The notes under the pieces were generated by a model, which was not told the origin of the DNA, searched no databases, and worked only from the letters and a program-made list of their open reading frames with translations. Below are positions 1 to 7,688 of a DNA stretch of 9,579 nt, piece by piece (positions within the stretch are counted from its first letter, which is position 1; every line of letters starts with the position of its first letter). The stretch covers positions 1 to 9,579 of the forward strand of contig JAQUHL010000044.1 of NCBI GenBank assembly GCA_028683635.1. The letters run 5' to 3'. The translations under genes and the position numbers were made by a program. This DNA comes from Candidatus Cloacimonadota bacterium. Lineage in GTDB: Bacteria > Cloacimonadota > Cloacimonadia > Cloacimonadales > Cloacimonadaceae.

Positions 1-370
1 TTTCGATACCATTGGCAACGAACTTACCCTGCTGGATAGCCGAGATCAACCCAACTATTCCCACGATGAGTCCAGCTCCCAGGATGGCAAAAGCCTGGGG
101 CATGGACATACCTGGTTTGATGTGTTGCTGCAGAATGAAGAAAGCTCCAAAACCATACAATCCCTGGGTTCCGGGTAAAGCGGAAAGGATCATACAATTG
201 GGAAATATTCCTTCCCGTTTCTTCATGGCTGCCACACTGGCGCTTCCATCGATGACGGTTCCGACTGCGCTGCCAATTCCGGCAAGAGCGACCATGAAAA
301 ACACTCCCAGCCAGGCAAAGAAATAGGCAGAATTGTTCGCTGTCGCAATAGCTAAATTAAGGGTTAGCAT
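1..370 (-). CDS. atpK: V/A-type ATPase subunit K (c-ring proteolipid), partial at 3' end
   Basis: This is the membrane rotor-ring proteolipid that carries the coupling ion (H+ or Na+) through the V/A-ATPase. I translated it by hand: ATG at 370-368, preceded by a strong GGAGGT ribosome site, and the frame is open for 123 codons to the window edge. The start is hydrophobic. A glycine-rich first hairpin follows (about residues 18-48), then LPGTQGLYGF at 65-74, another helix, and a second hairpin with GLISAIQQGK at 107-116. Both motifs are hallmarks of the duplicated, four-helix K subunit (about 150-160 aa). The ion-binding glutamate of the last helix falls outside the window. L65, T68, Q69 and Q114 match in spacing the Na+-binding residues L61, T64, Q65 and Q110 of Enterococcus hirae NtpK. 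It is the last visible gene of the operon, 11 bp after atpI. Confidence 0.95.
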   Translation of the reverse strand, partial: MLTLNLAIATANNSAYFFAWLGVFFMVALAGIGSAVGTVIDGSASVAAMKKREGIFPNCMILSALPGTQGLYGFGAFFILQQHIKPGMSMPQAFAILGAGLIVGIVGLISAIQQGKFVANGIE

Positions 371-381
371 ATAACCTCCAT

Positions 382-2196
382 TTATTTTACAGTATTTTTT
401 CGTCCAAAAGGTTTATATTCAGGGCCGGGTCCTGTGAACTCGGCGTTTTTATAAAACTCCACAAAGGTAAGACGCAAAGGATGGACAAATCCGCCCAGTG
501 CACCCAGCGCCAGATTCAGCGAATGGCCAAAGACCATAAACACAAAAAAGATTAACCAGCCCACATAGGGGATCTTGAGCATCCCCACTCCCATGGAATT
601 GACCACCAATCCCAAAATGGAACTGGAAACACTCAAGGCAAAGAGCCTGATGTAGGACAAAAGATCTCCAAAGAAGCCGGTTACCACATTATACATCTTC
701 CAGATTCCGGAGAGGATGTTTATAATCACGTTTTTACCCGGGGAGTTGAAGAAGAAGATCATGACCAACCCAGCATACATGGTATAGATGGCATAATCTG
801 CCAATACTCCAGGGTTCGCTCCCAACTGCGGGGAACCGAGAATCACTGCACTCAGCAGGAAAAGGAATATCCCAAAGGGTGCGATGCCATGTACCAGGCC
901 TGATTGACGAATCTGCTTGATGGTGCTGAGCAGAATGCCAAACAGAATCTGCAACACTCCCAGTACCAGAGCCAGATTGAAGATGTGGTTCATTTCCCGG
1001 ATCGGGACAGTATCACCAATCCCAGCCCATTCCTTCATATCAAAGGCCAAGAGGCTTCCCATCACCCAGCCCATAAAGCTGGCCGCTATCCCAAAAATCA
1101 TCACCAGCGTCATCATGTTCTTCATTCCCTGGTCTTTGCTCTTCTTTTTCAGGAAAAGAGCCAGAATCACCAGAGCGATACCATAGCCGATATCGGCATT
1201 ACAGAAGCCGAAGAACAGCATGAAAAACGGTGCAAAGAAGGGAGTGAGATCCAGGTCGTTATACTTGGGCAGCATAAACATCCGGGAAATCGGTTCGAAG
1301 AACCGGGCATAAGCATTGTTTTTGAGCAGGATGGGAACCTCGTCCTCTATTCCGGGATTGGCTTTGAAGTGGATGATGTCATGCTCGGTCAGATACCGGG
1401 TGAGCCCTTCTTCTTTCTCCAGAGGAATCCATCCGCTCAGAATGCGGATGTGATCTTCGGCTTCCGTATCCGCCTGCTGAAGAGCGTCCTCAAACTCATA
1501 ATCTGTGGTGAGCTTGTGAATCTCATCCTCAAAGAGCTGAGTGGCAGTTTTAGCGATCCCGGTGAAATAGACCTCAATGCCTTCCAGTTCCTCGGTCTTG
1601 CTTTTCAGTTCCCGTTCATATTCTGCCAGGCTCTGCTTTGGAAAAGTGAAGAGATCAGCCTCTATCACAGGCCGGGTGGGATGCTTATCCCCATTACCAT
1701 CATCGAGCTCGATGAAGAAGAGCTTGCCATATTCCTCATGTATGGATTCGATGAGATAATGTTCTTCCCACTCGGGTTTATAGATAACCTTGGGGCAGGT
1801 ATAGAAGCGGACATTGATTCCTGCTTTTTCCAGTTCAGGAACCAGGCCGGTATTGAAGTTTCCCCAAGGTCTTAGATCGTGCAATTGCCGGAGGATGATA
1901 TCCCGCTCATGGGTAAGCTGTTCCTTGCGTTCTCTGGCAGTAGCGAGCTGTCTGAGCAGCATTTTGGCTACCAATTGAGTGTCCTGGGCTTGCGAATCCT
2001 CTTTTAGGTGTTTGCCCAGGAAGCGGATGGCCTCGCTATAGTTTTCGATCAGAGCAAGGCTGCTTTTCAGAGATTCCGTCTCCACGACCTTGTTGCGGAT
2101 AATGTGGACTACTCCCAGTTTTTGCAGATCGCTCAGGAAGTTCTCATAATCCAGATGATAGAGCAGGAAGCTATATTTTCTCATGGGTGCGATCAT
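382..2196 (-). CDS. atpI: V/A-type ATPase subunit I (membrane stator, 'a' subunit)
   Basis: This large stator subunit forms the ion half-channels beside the K ring and anchors the peripheral stalk. The 604 residues split into a soluble half (about 1-310, with charged coiled-coil stretches near 80-105 and 190-235) and a membrane half (about 315-570) with seven or eight hydrophobic helices. FFMLFFGF at 324-331, followed by DIGYG, is the family signature at the first helix pair. SYIRLFALS carries R517, which aligns with the essential channel arginine (yeast Vph1 R735). HPLRLTFVEFY carries R575, matching the second conserved arginine (R799), and the C-terminal motif NAEFTGPGPEYKPF is typical. The ATG overlaps the atpD stop (ATGA), with GAGG upstream. 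M5 (2184) is an alternative start that would still fit the family. At 604 aa it is on the short side for the family. Confidence 0.95.
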   Translation of the reverse strand: MIAPMRKYSFLLYHLDYENFLSDLQKLGVVHIIRNKVVETESLKSSLALIENYSEAIRFLGKHLKEDSQAQDTQLVAKMLLRQLATARERKEQLTHERDIILRQLHDLRPWGNFNTGLVPELEKAGINVRFYTCPKVIYKPEWEEHYLIESIHEEYGKLFFIELDDGNGDKHPTRPVIEADLFTFPKQSLAEYERELKSKTEELEGIEVYFTGIAKTATQLFEDEIHKLTTDYEFEDALQQADTEAEDHIRILSGWIPLEKEEGLTRYLTEHDIIHFKANPGIEDEVPILLKNNAYARFFEPISRMFMLPKYNDLDLTPFFAPFFMLFFGFCNADIGYGIALVILALFLKKKSKDQGMKNMMTLVMIFGIAASFMGWVMGSLLAFDMKEWAGIGDTVPIREMNHIFNLALVLGVLQILFGILLSTIKQIRQSGLVHGIAPFGIFLFLLSAVILGSPQLGANPGVLADYAIYTMYAGLVMIFFFNSPGKNVIINILSGIWKMYNVVTGFFGDLLSYIRLFALSVSSSILGLVVNSMGVGMLKIPYVGWLIFFVFMVFGHSLNLALGALGGFVHPLRLTFVEFYKNAEFTGPGPEYKPFGRKNTVK

Positions 2197-2792
2197 AAGG
2201 CAACCTCGCTTTCCATGCGCTTTTTGAGGATTTTCTGCCCGGCTTTGGAAAGGTTTTCCTCATCTTCCAGGAACCTCTTGATCTTGCGGATGGCATCCTC
2301 AAACTCGGGGATTTGCACTTTCTCATAGAGGTTGACTTTCTGGGTGGTTTTCTTGCGCACGGCATCCAGAATCCGCATCTTGCGGAAGGCAAACTGACGC
2401 TCTATCTGCAATTGCGACATCTGTTTGAGGATCTCGATACCATCCAGATACCAGAGAGGAGCTTTGAACAAATTAAACTTCTTCATCTGATACTCGACCT
2501 CACCCAGAATGGGGATTTTGACTCCTGCGATGTTTTTGGGAGTCATATTCACCCTGGATATGGTCAGCAGTTCGGGGTTGAATTCTGCCCAAAGCCTGTT
2601 CAGTTTGTCCAGTTCAGCACTCTTTTCCTGGATTTTTTGATCCAGAGAGTGAGTGTAATCACGGGCTTTTTTAACCTCCAGGCGCAGGGCTGATTCCTTG
2701 TTTTTCAGTGTAGGCAAAGCCCTCAGGCGGATATTCATCTGCTTGGTGATATCGAGCATGGCGGACTTGTTATACTGAAACTTGATAGCCAT
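2193..2792 (-). CDS. atpD: V/A-type ATPase subunit D (central rotor shaft)
   Basis: Subunit D is the axle inside the A3B3 head and transmits torque between catalysis and the K ring. The 199-residue length fits the family. The protein is essentially two long charged helices (about 10-75 and 120-190) flanking a central segment. RVNMTPKNIAGVKIP at 79-93 corresponds to the conserved NIAGV/P turn of D subunits, and the later stretch from RKKTTQKVN to the IPEFEDAI segment is the C-terminal helix signature. The start lies 3 bp after the atpB stop, with GGAAG as a plausible ribosome site inside the end of atpB. Its stop overlaps the atpI start by 4 bp, which suggests translational coupling. The canonical F subunit that normally pairs with D is not encoded nearby. 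Confidence 0.93.
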   Translation of the reverse strand: MAIKFQYNKSAMLDITKQMNIRLRALPTLKNKESALRLEVKKARDYTHSLDQKIQEKSAELDKLNRLWAEFNPELLTISRVNMTPKNIAGVKIPILGEVEYQMKKFNLFKAPLWYLDGIEILKQMSQLQIERQFAFRKMRILDAVRKKTTQKVNLYEKVQIPEFEDAIRKIKRFLEDEENLSKAGQKILKKRMESEVAL

Positions 2793-2795
2793 AGC

Positions 2796-4112
2796 TTACT
2801 TCCAGTATTTGTCCATCACGGTCTCTTTGATCCCGATTTCCTGCTTGCTGAAGTATTTTTGGAAAAGCTCCCAGCAAGTATCCAGCATTTCATCGATGGA
2901 GATATTGACGTCGATAGCCAGCAACCTTAGGGAATAATCGTGCGAAAACTTCAGCACCCTTTCGTCATAATCGGAAAGGTCAAATCCGTTTTCCAGCTTG
3001 GTTTTGGCATTGCCGGCATCTGTAAACAGCCGAATGGCGGCGTTCATCACATCCACGTGATCAGCCCGGGTCTTCTTCCCCTGGACGTTTTGCTTGAGCC
3101 TGGAAAGGGATCCGATGGGATCGACGATCACTTTGGAGATATTGGTATCACGCATCAGGAAGAGCTGGCCTTCGGTGATGTAGCCTGTATTATCCGGGAT
3201 GGCATGGGTTCTGTCACCTCCGGAAAGGGTAGTCACGGCCAGGATGGTGATCGATCCCCCTTCCGGGAACTGAACGGCTTTTTCATAGATCTTGGCAAGG
3301 TCGCTATACAAGGAGCCGGGCATCGAATCCTTGGAGGGAATCTGATCCATACGGTTGGAGACGATACTCAGGGCATCGCAGTAAAGCGTCATATCCGTCA
3401 GCAGCACCATCACCTTCTCATTTTTCTCCACGGCAAAATATTCCGCAGCCGTCAGCACCATATAGGGCACCAGCAACCTTTCCACCGGCGGATTTTCCGT
3501 GGTGTTCACAAAGGAGATGATTTTATCGATAATACCTGCATTTTCAAAGGCTTGCTTGAAGAAGAGATAGTCGTCGTTGGAAAGTCCCATCCCTCCCAGG
3601 ATGATCTTATCAGCTTTGGCGCGCAGGGCAATCAAGGACATCACAAAGTTATAAGGTTGGTCAGGATCAGCCCAGAGGGGGATCTTCTGTCCCGTTACAA
3701 CGGTATTATTCAGATCGATTCCTGCCAGACCTGTGGCAATCAGCTCGGAAGGCTGTTGCCGGCGCACGGGATTGACTGAGGGCCCGCCAATCTCGACTTC
3801 CTCACCTTCGATATCCGGACCACCATCTATGGGATTGCCATAGGCATCGAAGAATCTTCCTGCCAATTGATCACTTACTTTGAGAGTGGGGGGATAGCCA
3901 AAAAACACCACTTCCGCATCGGTTCCAATGCCTTCGGTTCCCTCAAAGATCTGAAGGGTGACAGAATCATTGATGATTTTGACCACCTGGGCAAGTCTGC
4001 CGCCCACTGTGGCAAGCTCGTCATAGCCAACTCCGGTAGCTGTCACGGAGCAGGTGGCTTTGGTAACCTGATTGAGTTTGGTATATACCTTTTGGAAAGC
4101 ACGGGTAGCCAT
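2796..4112 (-). CDS. atpB: V/A-type ATPase subunit B (non-catalytic head subunit)
   Basis: B alternates with A in the hexameric head; it binds nucleotide weakly and supplies the arginine finger to the A-site. The 438 residues show an N-terminal beta-barrel (about 1-75, with the GGRLAQVVKI turn), then GGPSVNPVRRQQPSELIATG at 109-128, the B-subunit entry to the nucleotide fold. A degenerate site follows: TGQKIPLWADPDQPYN at 140-155, where many B subunits have SGSGLPHN, so there is no Walker A. SNRMDQIPSKDSMPGSLYSD at 252-271 is the conserved B signature, and SLSRL carries R338, the likely arginine finger. The overall pattern is that of the Bacteroidota-type B subunit. The start overlaps the atpA stop by one base (TAATG), with a strong AGGAGG ribosome site. 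Confidence 0.97.
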   Translation of the reverse strand: MATRAFQKVYTKLNQVTKATCSVTATGVGYDELATVGGRLAQVVKIINDSVTLQIFEGTEGIGTDAEVVFFGYPPTLKVSDQLAGRFFDAYGNPIDGGPDIEGEEVEIGGPSVNPVRRQQPSELIATGLAGIDLNNTVVTGQKIPLWADPDQPYNFVMSLIALRAKADKIILGGMGLSNDDYLFFKQAFENAGIIDKIISFVNTTENPPVERLLVPYMVLTAAEYFAVEKNEKVMVLLTDMTLYCDALSIVSNRMDQIPSKDSMPGSLYSDLAKIYEKAVQFPEGGSITILAVTTLSGGDRTHAIPDNTGYITEGQLFLMRDTNISKVIVDPIGSLSRLKQNVQGKKTRADHVDVMNAAIRLFTDAGNAKTKLENGFDLSDYDERVLKFSHDYSLRLLAIDVNISIDEMLDTCWELFQKYFSKQEIGIKETVMDKYWK

Positions 4113-5866
4113 TATTTCACCCTCCTTTCTGCGAGGATTTTTTCCAGATCCGCCTCGACTTGTTTGAATTCCTCACTATTGAATTCTGCATAATTCATTT
4201 GCACCATATCATATATCAGACTGGTGAAGAAGGGTTTCACCTCTTCGAAGGATTCAAATTGGAAATCCATCATACAGATATTGATTACCTTTTCCAGCAT
4301 ATAGTGCTGACGGTTCAGAGGAGTGGCTGCATCGACCTTATCGAAGAAGTTTTGCTGGAGGATGATGCGATCCAATAGCTCGGATTTCATGAAGGTAACG
4401 TGGTAGGAAAGGGGAACTCCATCGTCGCCCAGGATATTGATCTGTTCGTTGGTTTCGCGTCCGCGCAGCAGCACGTCCTTCGCATAGCTTACCAGATCTG
4501 TCCAGTTGGGGGCAATCGTGGAATTCAGATATTCCTTCACTTCGTCATATTCCAGATATTTGGAATAGGAATCGATCGGATCCACGGCTGGATAGCGTTT
4601 GCTGTTTGCCCGGCGCTGTTCCAGGGACCAGAAGCAACGGGCTGCTTTCCTGGTGGCTTCCACCACTGGTTCCTTCAGGTTTCCGCCGGCGGGCGAAACG
4701 GTTCCGATAAAGGTGATCGAGCCTGTGCTGCCGTTATTCAGATATACATAACCGGCGCGGGCATAGAAATTTGAGATGATGGCAGGCAGATCCATCGGGA
4801 AGGCATCCGGACCGGGGAGTTCTTCCATGCGGTTGGACATCTCTCTTAGGGCCTGTGCCCATCTGGAGGTCGAATCTGCCAAAAGCAATACCTTGAGCCC
4901 CATCGTCCGGTAATATTCCGCAATCGTCATGGCAGTATAAACCGAGGCTTCACGCGCTGCCACCGGCATATTCGAGGTGTTACAGATGATGATGGTTCTT
5001 TCCATCAGTTTCCTGCCGGTACGCGGGTCGTCCAGCTTGGGAAATTCCACGAAGATTTCCACCACTTCGTTGGCACGTTCTCCGCAGGCTGCAAAGATGA
5101 TCATATCCGCATCGCCATATTTGGAAATACCGTGTTGAAGCACTGTTTTCCCGCATCCAAAGGGTCCCGGGATAAACCCTGTGCCACCTTCCACGATCGG
5201 ATTCAGGGTATCGATGGTTCTTTGTCCTGTTTCCAAAAGCTTGAAGGGACGCGGCTTTTCTTTGTATGCCCGGATCGGGATCTTGACAGGCCAGGTTTGG
5301 ATCATATTGATCTCGTGCTGCTTGCCTTCTTTATCCTTTACCACGGCAATGGTATCCGTGATCTTATACTCTCCGGCTGGAACGACGCTTACCACAGAGT
5401 AGTTTTCAGTCATTCCAAAGGGCAGCATGATCTTGTGGGCTATCCAGCTTTCGGGAACTTCGCCCAGCCAGTCTCCTCCGGTAACCACGTCACCGGCTTT
5501 GGCAAGGGGGGTAAAGTTCCAGATGCTGTTTTCATCCAGAGGATCGGTATATTCTCCCCGCTTGAGGAAGAGGCCGTCCATCTTGTTCAGGTCATCCTGC
5601 AGACCGTCATAAATCTTGGAAAGCATTCCGGGACCCAGCTTCACTTCGAGCATATGTCCGGAAAATTCCACTTCGTTTCCGGGCATCAGACCGCGGGTGC
5701 TTTCAAAAACCTGTGTATAGGCAATTTTACCAAGGATTTTAATCACTTCCGCCATCAGCTTTATGTCTTTGAGTTGGATATAACAGATCTCGTTTTGGGA
5801 GATCGGGCCATCCACTTCGACCAAAACCAGGTTGGCGATAATACCTCGTACGATTCCTTTGGTCAT
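4112..5866 (-). CDS. atpA: V/A-type ATPase subunit A (catalytic)
   Basis: This catalytic subunit hydrolyses or makes ATP at the A/B interface (EC 7.1.2.2 for a proton pump, 7.2.2.1 if Na+-coupled). The 584 residues fit the family. The N-terminal barrel covers about 1-75, and the A-specific non-homologous insert about 110-190. The Walker A motif GPFGCGKT is at 234-241, with K240 and T241 as phosphate and Mg contacts. The catalytic glutamate is E263 in CGERANEVVE. Walker B is KVLLLADSTSRWAQALRE at 325-342 with D331. SPAGGNLKEPV at 391-401 corresponds to the conserved SPPGGDFSEPV loop. The C-terminal helical domain begins near 440. The ATG follows the DUF2764 stop by 10 bp, and the ribosome site GAAGG directly abuts that stop, which fixes the start. 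The gene overlaps atpB by one base. Confidence 0.98.
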   Translation of the reverse strand: MTKGIVRGIIANLVLVEVDGPISQNEICYIQLKDIKLMAEVIKILGKIAYTQVFESTRGLMPGNEVEFSGHMLEVKLGPGMLSKIYDGLQDDLNKMDGLFLKRGEYTDPLDENSIWNFTPLAKAGDVVTGGDWLGEVPESWIAHKIMLPFGMTENYSVVSVVPAGEYKITDTIAVVKDKEGKQHEINMIQTWPVKIPIRAYKEKPRPFKLLETGQRTIDTLNPIVEGGTGFIPGPFGCGKTVLQHGISKYGDADMIIFAACGERANEVVEIFVEFPKLDDPRTGRKLMERTIIICNTSNMPVAAREASVYTAMTIAEYYRTMGLKVLLLADSTSRWAQALREMSNRMEELPGPDAFPMDLPAIISNFYARAGYVYLNNGSTGSITFIGTVSPAGGNLKEPVVEATRKAARCFWSLEQRRANSKRYPAVDPIDSYSKYLEYDEVKEYLNSTIAPNWTDLVSYAKDVLLRGRETNEQINILGDDGVPLSYHVTFMKSELLDRIILQQNFFDKVDAATPLNRQHYMLEKVINICMMDFQFESFEEVKPFFTSLIYDMVQMNYAEFNSEEFKQVEADLEKILAERRVK

Positions 5867-5876
5867 ACTGTACCTT

Positions 5877-6764
5877 CTATCTTTTTACTTTATGTTTCAA
5901 ATCATACTCTTCCGGAAAAGAAAAGCTGTTTTCCAGAGTTTCAAGAGTGTCGAAGAAGACGTCCTTGCCCATTTCCGGATCCAGACTGATCCAACGGTGC
6001 AGGATCCTAAGCTGGCAGAAATAGCCGAGAATACGGTCTATGCTGAAGAACTCGAAGAAATTGTGATCCTCAATCCATCTCCAACGCAGAGCGTCCAGGT
6101 TGCGTTCCCTGTCCAGCAGGTTATATTGCTCAAAAATCCTGTTTACCGCGTCGTAAATTTCTTCATGCTTGCCCAGGCCAAAATCGGCAGCCTGGCTTCT
6201 GGACAGTGCTTCCACGAGTTCGTTTTCACCCAAAAGGAAGTCTGTATAAGGATAGTCATGCTTTCTGCCATTGATGGCAATACTGATGTTTTTGAGATCC
6301 TGATTGAACCTGAACCAGGCCCTCAAAAAGCGGTTGGGCATCTTCAATAGAAACTCATACATTCCGGATAGGAGGAGTGATTCCGCTTGAATGAGTTCCG
6401 GGAGCTTCTCCTCGGAAAGGATGCTCTGCGCAGTTCTGATTACAAATTCTGGAACACCTTTGAGGGATGGCAGGCAAAGCTTTTGCTCCGTACCGGGATT
6501 TTCCCGCACGGCCTCCACCAGGTTTTCCCAGATCTCAAGCTCGATTTTGGTATCGGTGCCCGCTGCTTTTTCTTCTTTATAGACCAATCCCAGGAAGTTA
6601 TCCAAATCATCGGGAAGGTAGAGGAGCTTGAGCAATCCCAAGTCCTCTGCGGAAAGCTGATCCCGGGCATCATCCCAAAAAGCATCCGGAGTCAGGATGG
6701 CTTTGCCGTCGTCAAAGCTGATGTTTGGCAGCCCGGCTACAAAATAGTAATATGCCTTTTGCAT
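5877..6764 (-). CDS. DUF2764 family protein, V-ATPase operon component (likely subunit C-like)
   Basis: The protein is 295 aa. It is recognised by its N-terminus YYYFVAGLPNISFDDGK (5-21) and by its C-terminal part with RNLDALRWRWIEDHNFFEFF (221-240) and LGYFCQLRILHRW. These features mark the DUF2764 family found in bacterial V-ATPase operons between E and A. It has no signal peptide or membrane helices, is mostly helical and rich in aromatic and acidic residues, and shows no nucleotide-binding motif. Its position and size (archaeal and Enterococcus C subunits are about 330-350 aa and mostly helical) suggest that it takes the role of subunit C, linking the rotor axle to the K ring. That role is an inference. 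The start ATG gives the family N-terminus but has only a weak ribosome site. It lies 12 bp after atpE and ends with TAG, overlapped by the atpA ribosome site. Confidence 0.85.
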   Translation of the reverse strand: MQKAYYYFVAGLPNISFDDGKAILTPDAFWDDARDQLSAEDLGLLKLLYLPDDLDNFLGLVYKEEKAAGTDTKIELEIWENLVEAVRENPGTEQKLCLPSLKGVPEFVIRTAQSILSEEKLPELIQAESLLLSGMYEFLLKMPNRFLRAWFRFNQDLKNISIAINGRKHDYPYTDFLLGENELVEALSRSQAADFGLGKHEEIYDAVNRIFEQYNLLDRERNLDALRWRWIEDHNFFEFFSIDRILGYFCQLRILHRWISLDPEMGKDVFFDTLETLENSFSFPEEYDLKHKVKR

Positions 6765-6776
6765 GAGGATCCGGGC

Positions 6777-7382
6777 TTAATTCTGAAACAAAATCTGGTT
6801 GGTGCGGGGACGCAGGAAGGATTTGAAGAGTTCAGCAAAATCCTCGTCCGTAAAACTCAGCTTGTAAGAGCCATCACTGGGTGAAATCGAAAAGCCGTTT
6901 TTCATCGTAGGGGAAAAATCTATCTGCAATTTCTGGTTGAAAAGTGCTTTCAAGGAGGAGATGAAATATTCATCCAGCTTGGTTTTCAGGTTTTCAGACA
7001 GGGTGAGATTACCATCCGGGAATGAACTTTTCCAGGCTGCAAGGGCATCCTGAATAATGGCTTTGACAAATTCCACATCGCCCATTGCCTTGCTTATATC
7101 CTTGTTTATGGTCTCGGATAGGATGAGATCAGCAATCTTATTTTTGCTGGCGGAAAGTGCTTGTTGGGATGCCATTTTCAGATCGGAATGGGTGTTTTTG
7201 CTCAGTTCTTCAGCCTTCTTTTGAGCAGAGGCGAGGATGGATTGAGCTTCTTTTTCGGCCTGGGCTTTGAGTTCCTCTGCCTTGGCTTTTGCCGCTTCGA
7301 TGATTTTGTTGCCCTCTTCCCTGGCTTTGGCCACACCTTCATCATACACACGTTGTAAAAGTACTTGAACTTGGTCGCTCAT
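6777..7382 (-). CDS. atpE: V/A-type ATPase subunit E (peripheral stalk)
   Basis: Subunit E is the long helical strut holding the A3B3 head against rotation. In many V/A-ATPases it pairs with subunit G/H, but no separate G gene is seen here. The 201 residues fit the family (about 185-210). Residues 14-75 are an uninterrupted Ala/Lys/Glu-rich coiled coil (AAKAKAEELKAQAEKEAQ and similar heptads). The remainder (about 85-201) is the compact C-terminal domain that caps subunit B. Sequence identity in this subunit is always low, so the call rests on the coiled coil, the length, the Ala/Glu composition and its place as first gene of the operon. The ATG at 7382 has a GGGAG ribosome site at 7391-7396 and lies about 27 bp downstream of the predicted transcription start. 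Confidence 0.9.
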   Translation of the reverse strand: MSDQVQVLLQRVYDEGVAKAREEGNKIIEAAKAKAEELKAQAEKEAQSILASAQKKAEELSKNTHSDLKMASQQALSASKNKIADLILSETINKDISKAMGDVEFVKAIIQDALAAWKSSFPDGNLTLSENLKTKLDEYFISSLKALFNQKLQIDFSPTMKNGFSISPSDGSYKLSFTDEDFAELFKSFLRPRTNQILFQN

Positions 7383-7415
7383 ATCAGATGTCTCCCTTGC
7401 TTTTCACTTTGTCGC

Positions 7416-7444
7416 AGGATATTTTCCGCTTGTCTTTTTGTCAA
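7416..7444 (-). promoter_or_regulatory. Predicted sigma70-type promoter of the V-ATPase operon
   Basis: On the minus strand a perfect -35 box TTGACA (7444-7439) is followed, after exactly 17 bp, by a -10 box TATCCT (7421-7416; it matches TATAAT at 4 of 6 positions, including the key first, second and last bases). Transcription would start near 7409, giving a leader of about 27 nt with the GGGAG ribosome site of atpE. No other promoter is visible between the operon genes, so this one probably drives all of them. Confidence 0.75.
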
Positions 7445-7475
7445 TATGAATTTCAGGCTGGTTTTTTTATAGGGA

Positions 7476-7512
7476 ACACAGAGATCACGGAGGGGACAGA
7501 GCTACAGAGGGG
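7476..7512. repeat. Degenerate ~9-bp periodic repeat, ACAGAG type
   Basis: The core hexamer ACAGAG or ACGGAG starts at 7478, 7487, 7496 and 7504 (spacings 9, 9 and 8), with variable bases between. It lies upstream of the atpE -35 box and on the far side of the second repeat from rloA. CACAGAG/CACGGAG strings of this kind are a recurrent intergenic filler in several environmental bacterial phyla. Whether this copy has a function is unknown. Confidence 0.7.
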
Positions 7513-7528
7513 CATTTTTGAGATGGAA

Positions 7529-7565
7529 CGCGGTCTTGGCGGATTTAGCGGATGAGACGGATATG
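7529..7565. repeat. Degenerate 9-bp periodic repeat, GCGGAT type
   Basis: Four units with CGG at 7531, 7540, 7549 and 7558 keep an exact 9-bp period. The consensus unit is (g/a)CGGATnnn and the first unit is degenerate (GCGGTCTTG). The sequence type differs from the ACAGAG repeat 17 bp to its left, but the period is the same. The period could be read as three codons per unit, yet no supported reading frame uses it. Confidence 0.7.
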
Positions 7566-7593
7566 ATTGGGTTAGCATCTATCCATGGAGACC

Positions 7594-7636
7594 ATCCCCA
7601 AACCCCTAAAACATCAAATCCTCCCAATCCCCAAAC
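7594..7636. repeat. Short direct repeat ATCCCCAAAC
   Basis: Two identical 10-mers, ATCCCCAAAC, occur at 7594-7603 and 7627-7636 within a C- and A-rich, G-poor stretch. They lie 50-100 bp upstream of the rloA -35 box. They could be operator half-sites or simply low-complexity sequence; I see no supporting symmetry. Confidence 0.4.
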
Positions 7637-7688
7637 TGCCGATCCTTGCAAGTTAAGAAAGAATATTACGAAAAATCTGCAAAACCGC

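Noticed and set aside
904..1875. Long plus-strand open frame (323 aa) opposite atpI
   Set aside because: It is fully antisense to the well-supported atpI gene, with no recognisable domain and no ribosome site. Its length reflects the codon bias of the opposite strand.
2940..3779. Plus-strand open frame (279 aa) opposite atpB
   Set aside because: It is a mirror of the conserved atpB coding sequence; the His/Gly-rich peptide matches no family I know.
5132..5989. Plus-strand open frame (285 aa) opposite atpA and the end of the DUF2764 gene
   Set aside because: It is antisense to two conserved genes and crosses their junction, with no supporting signal.
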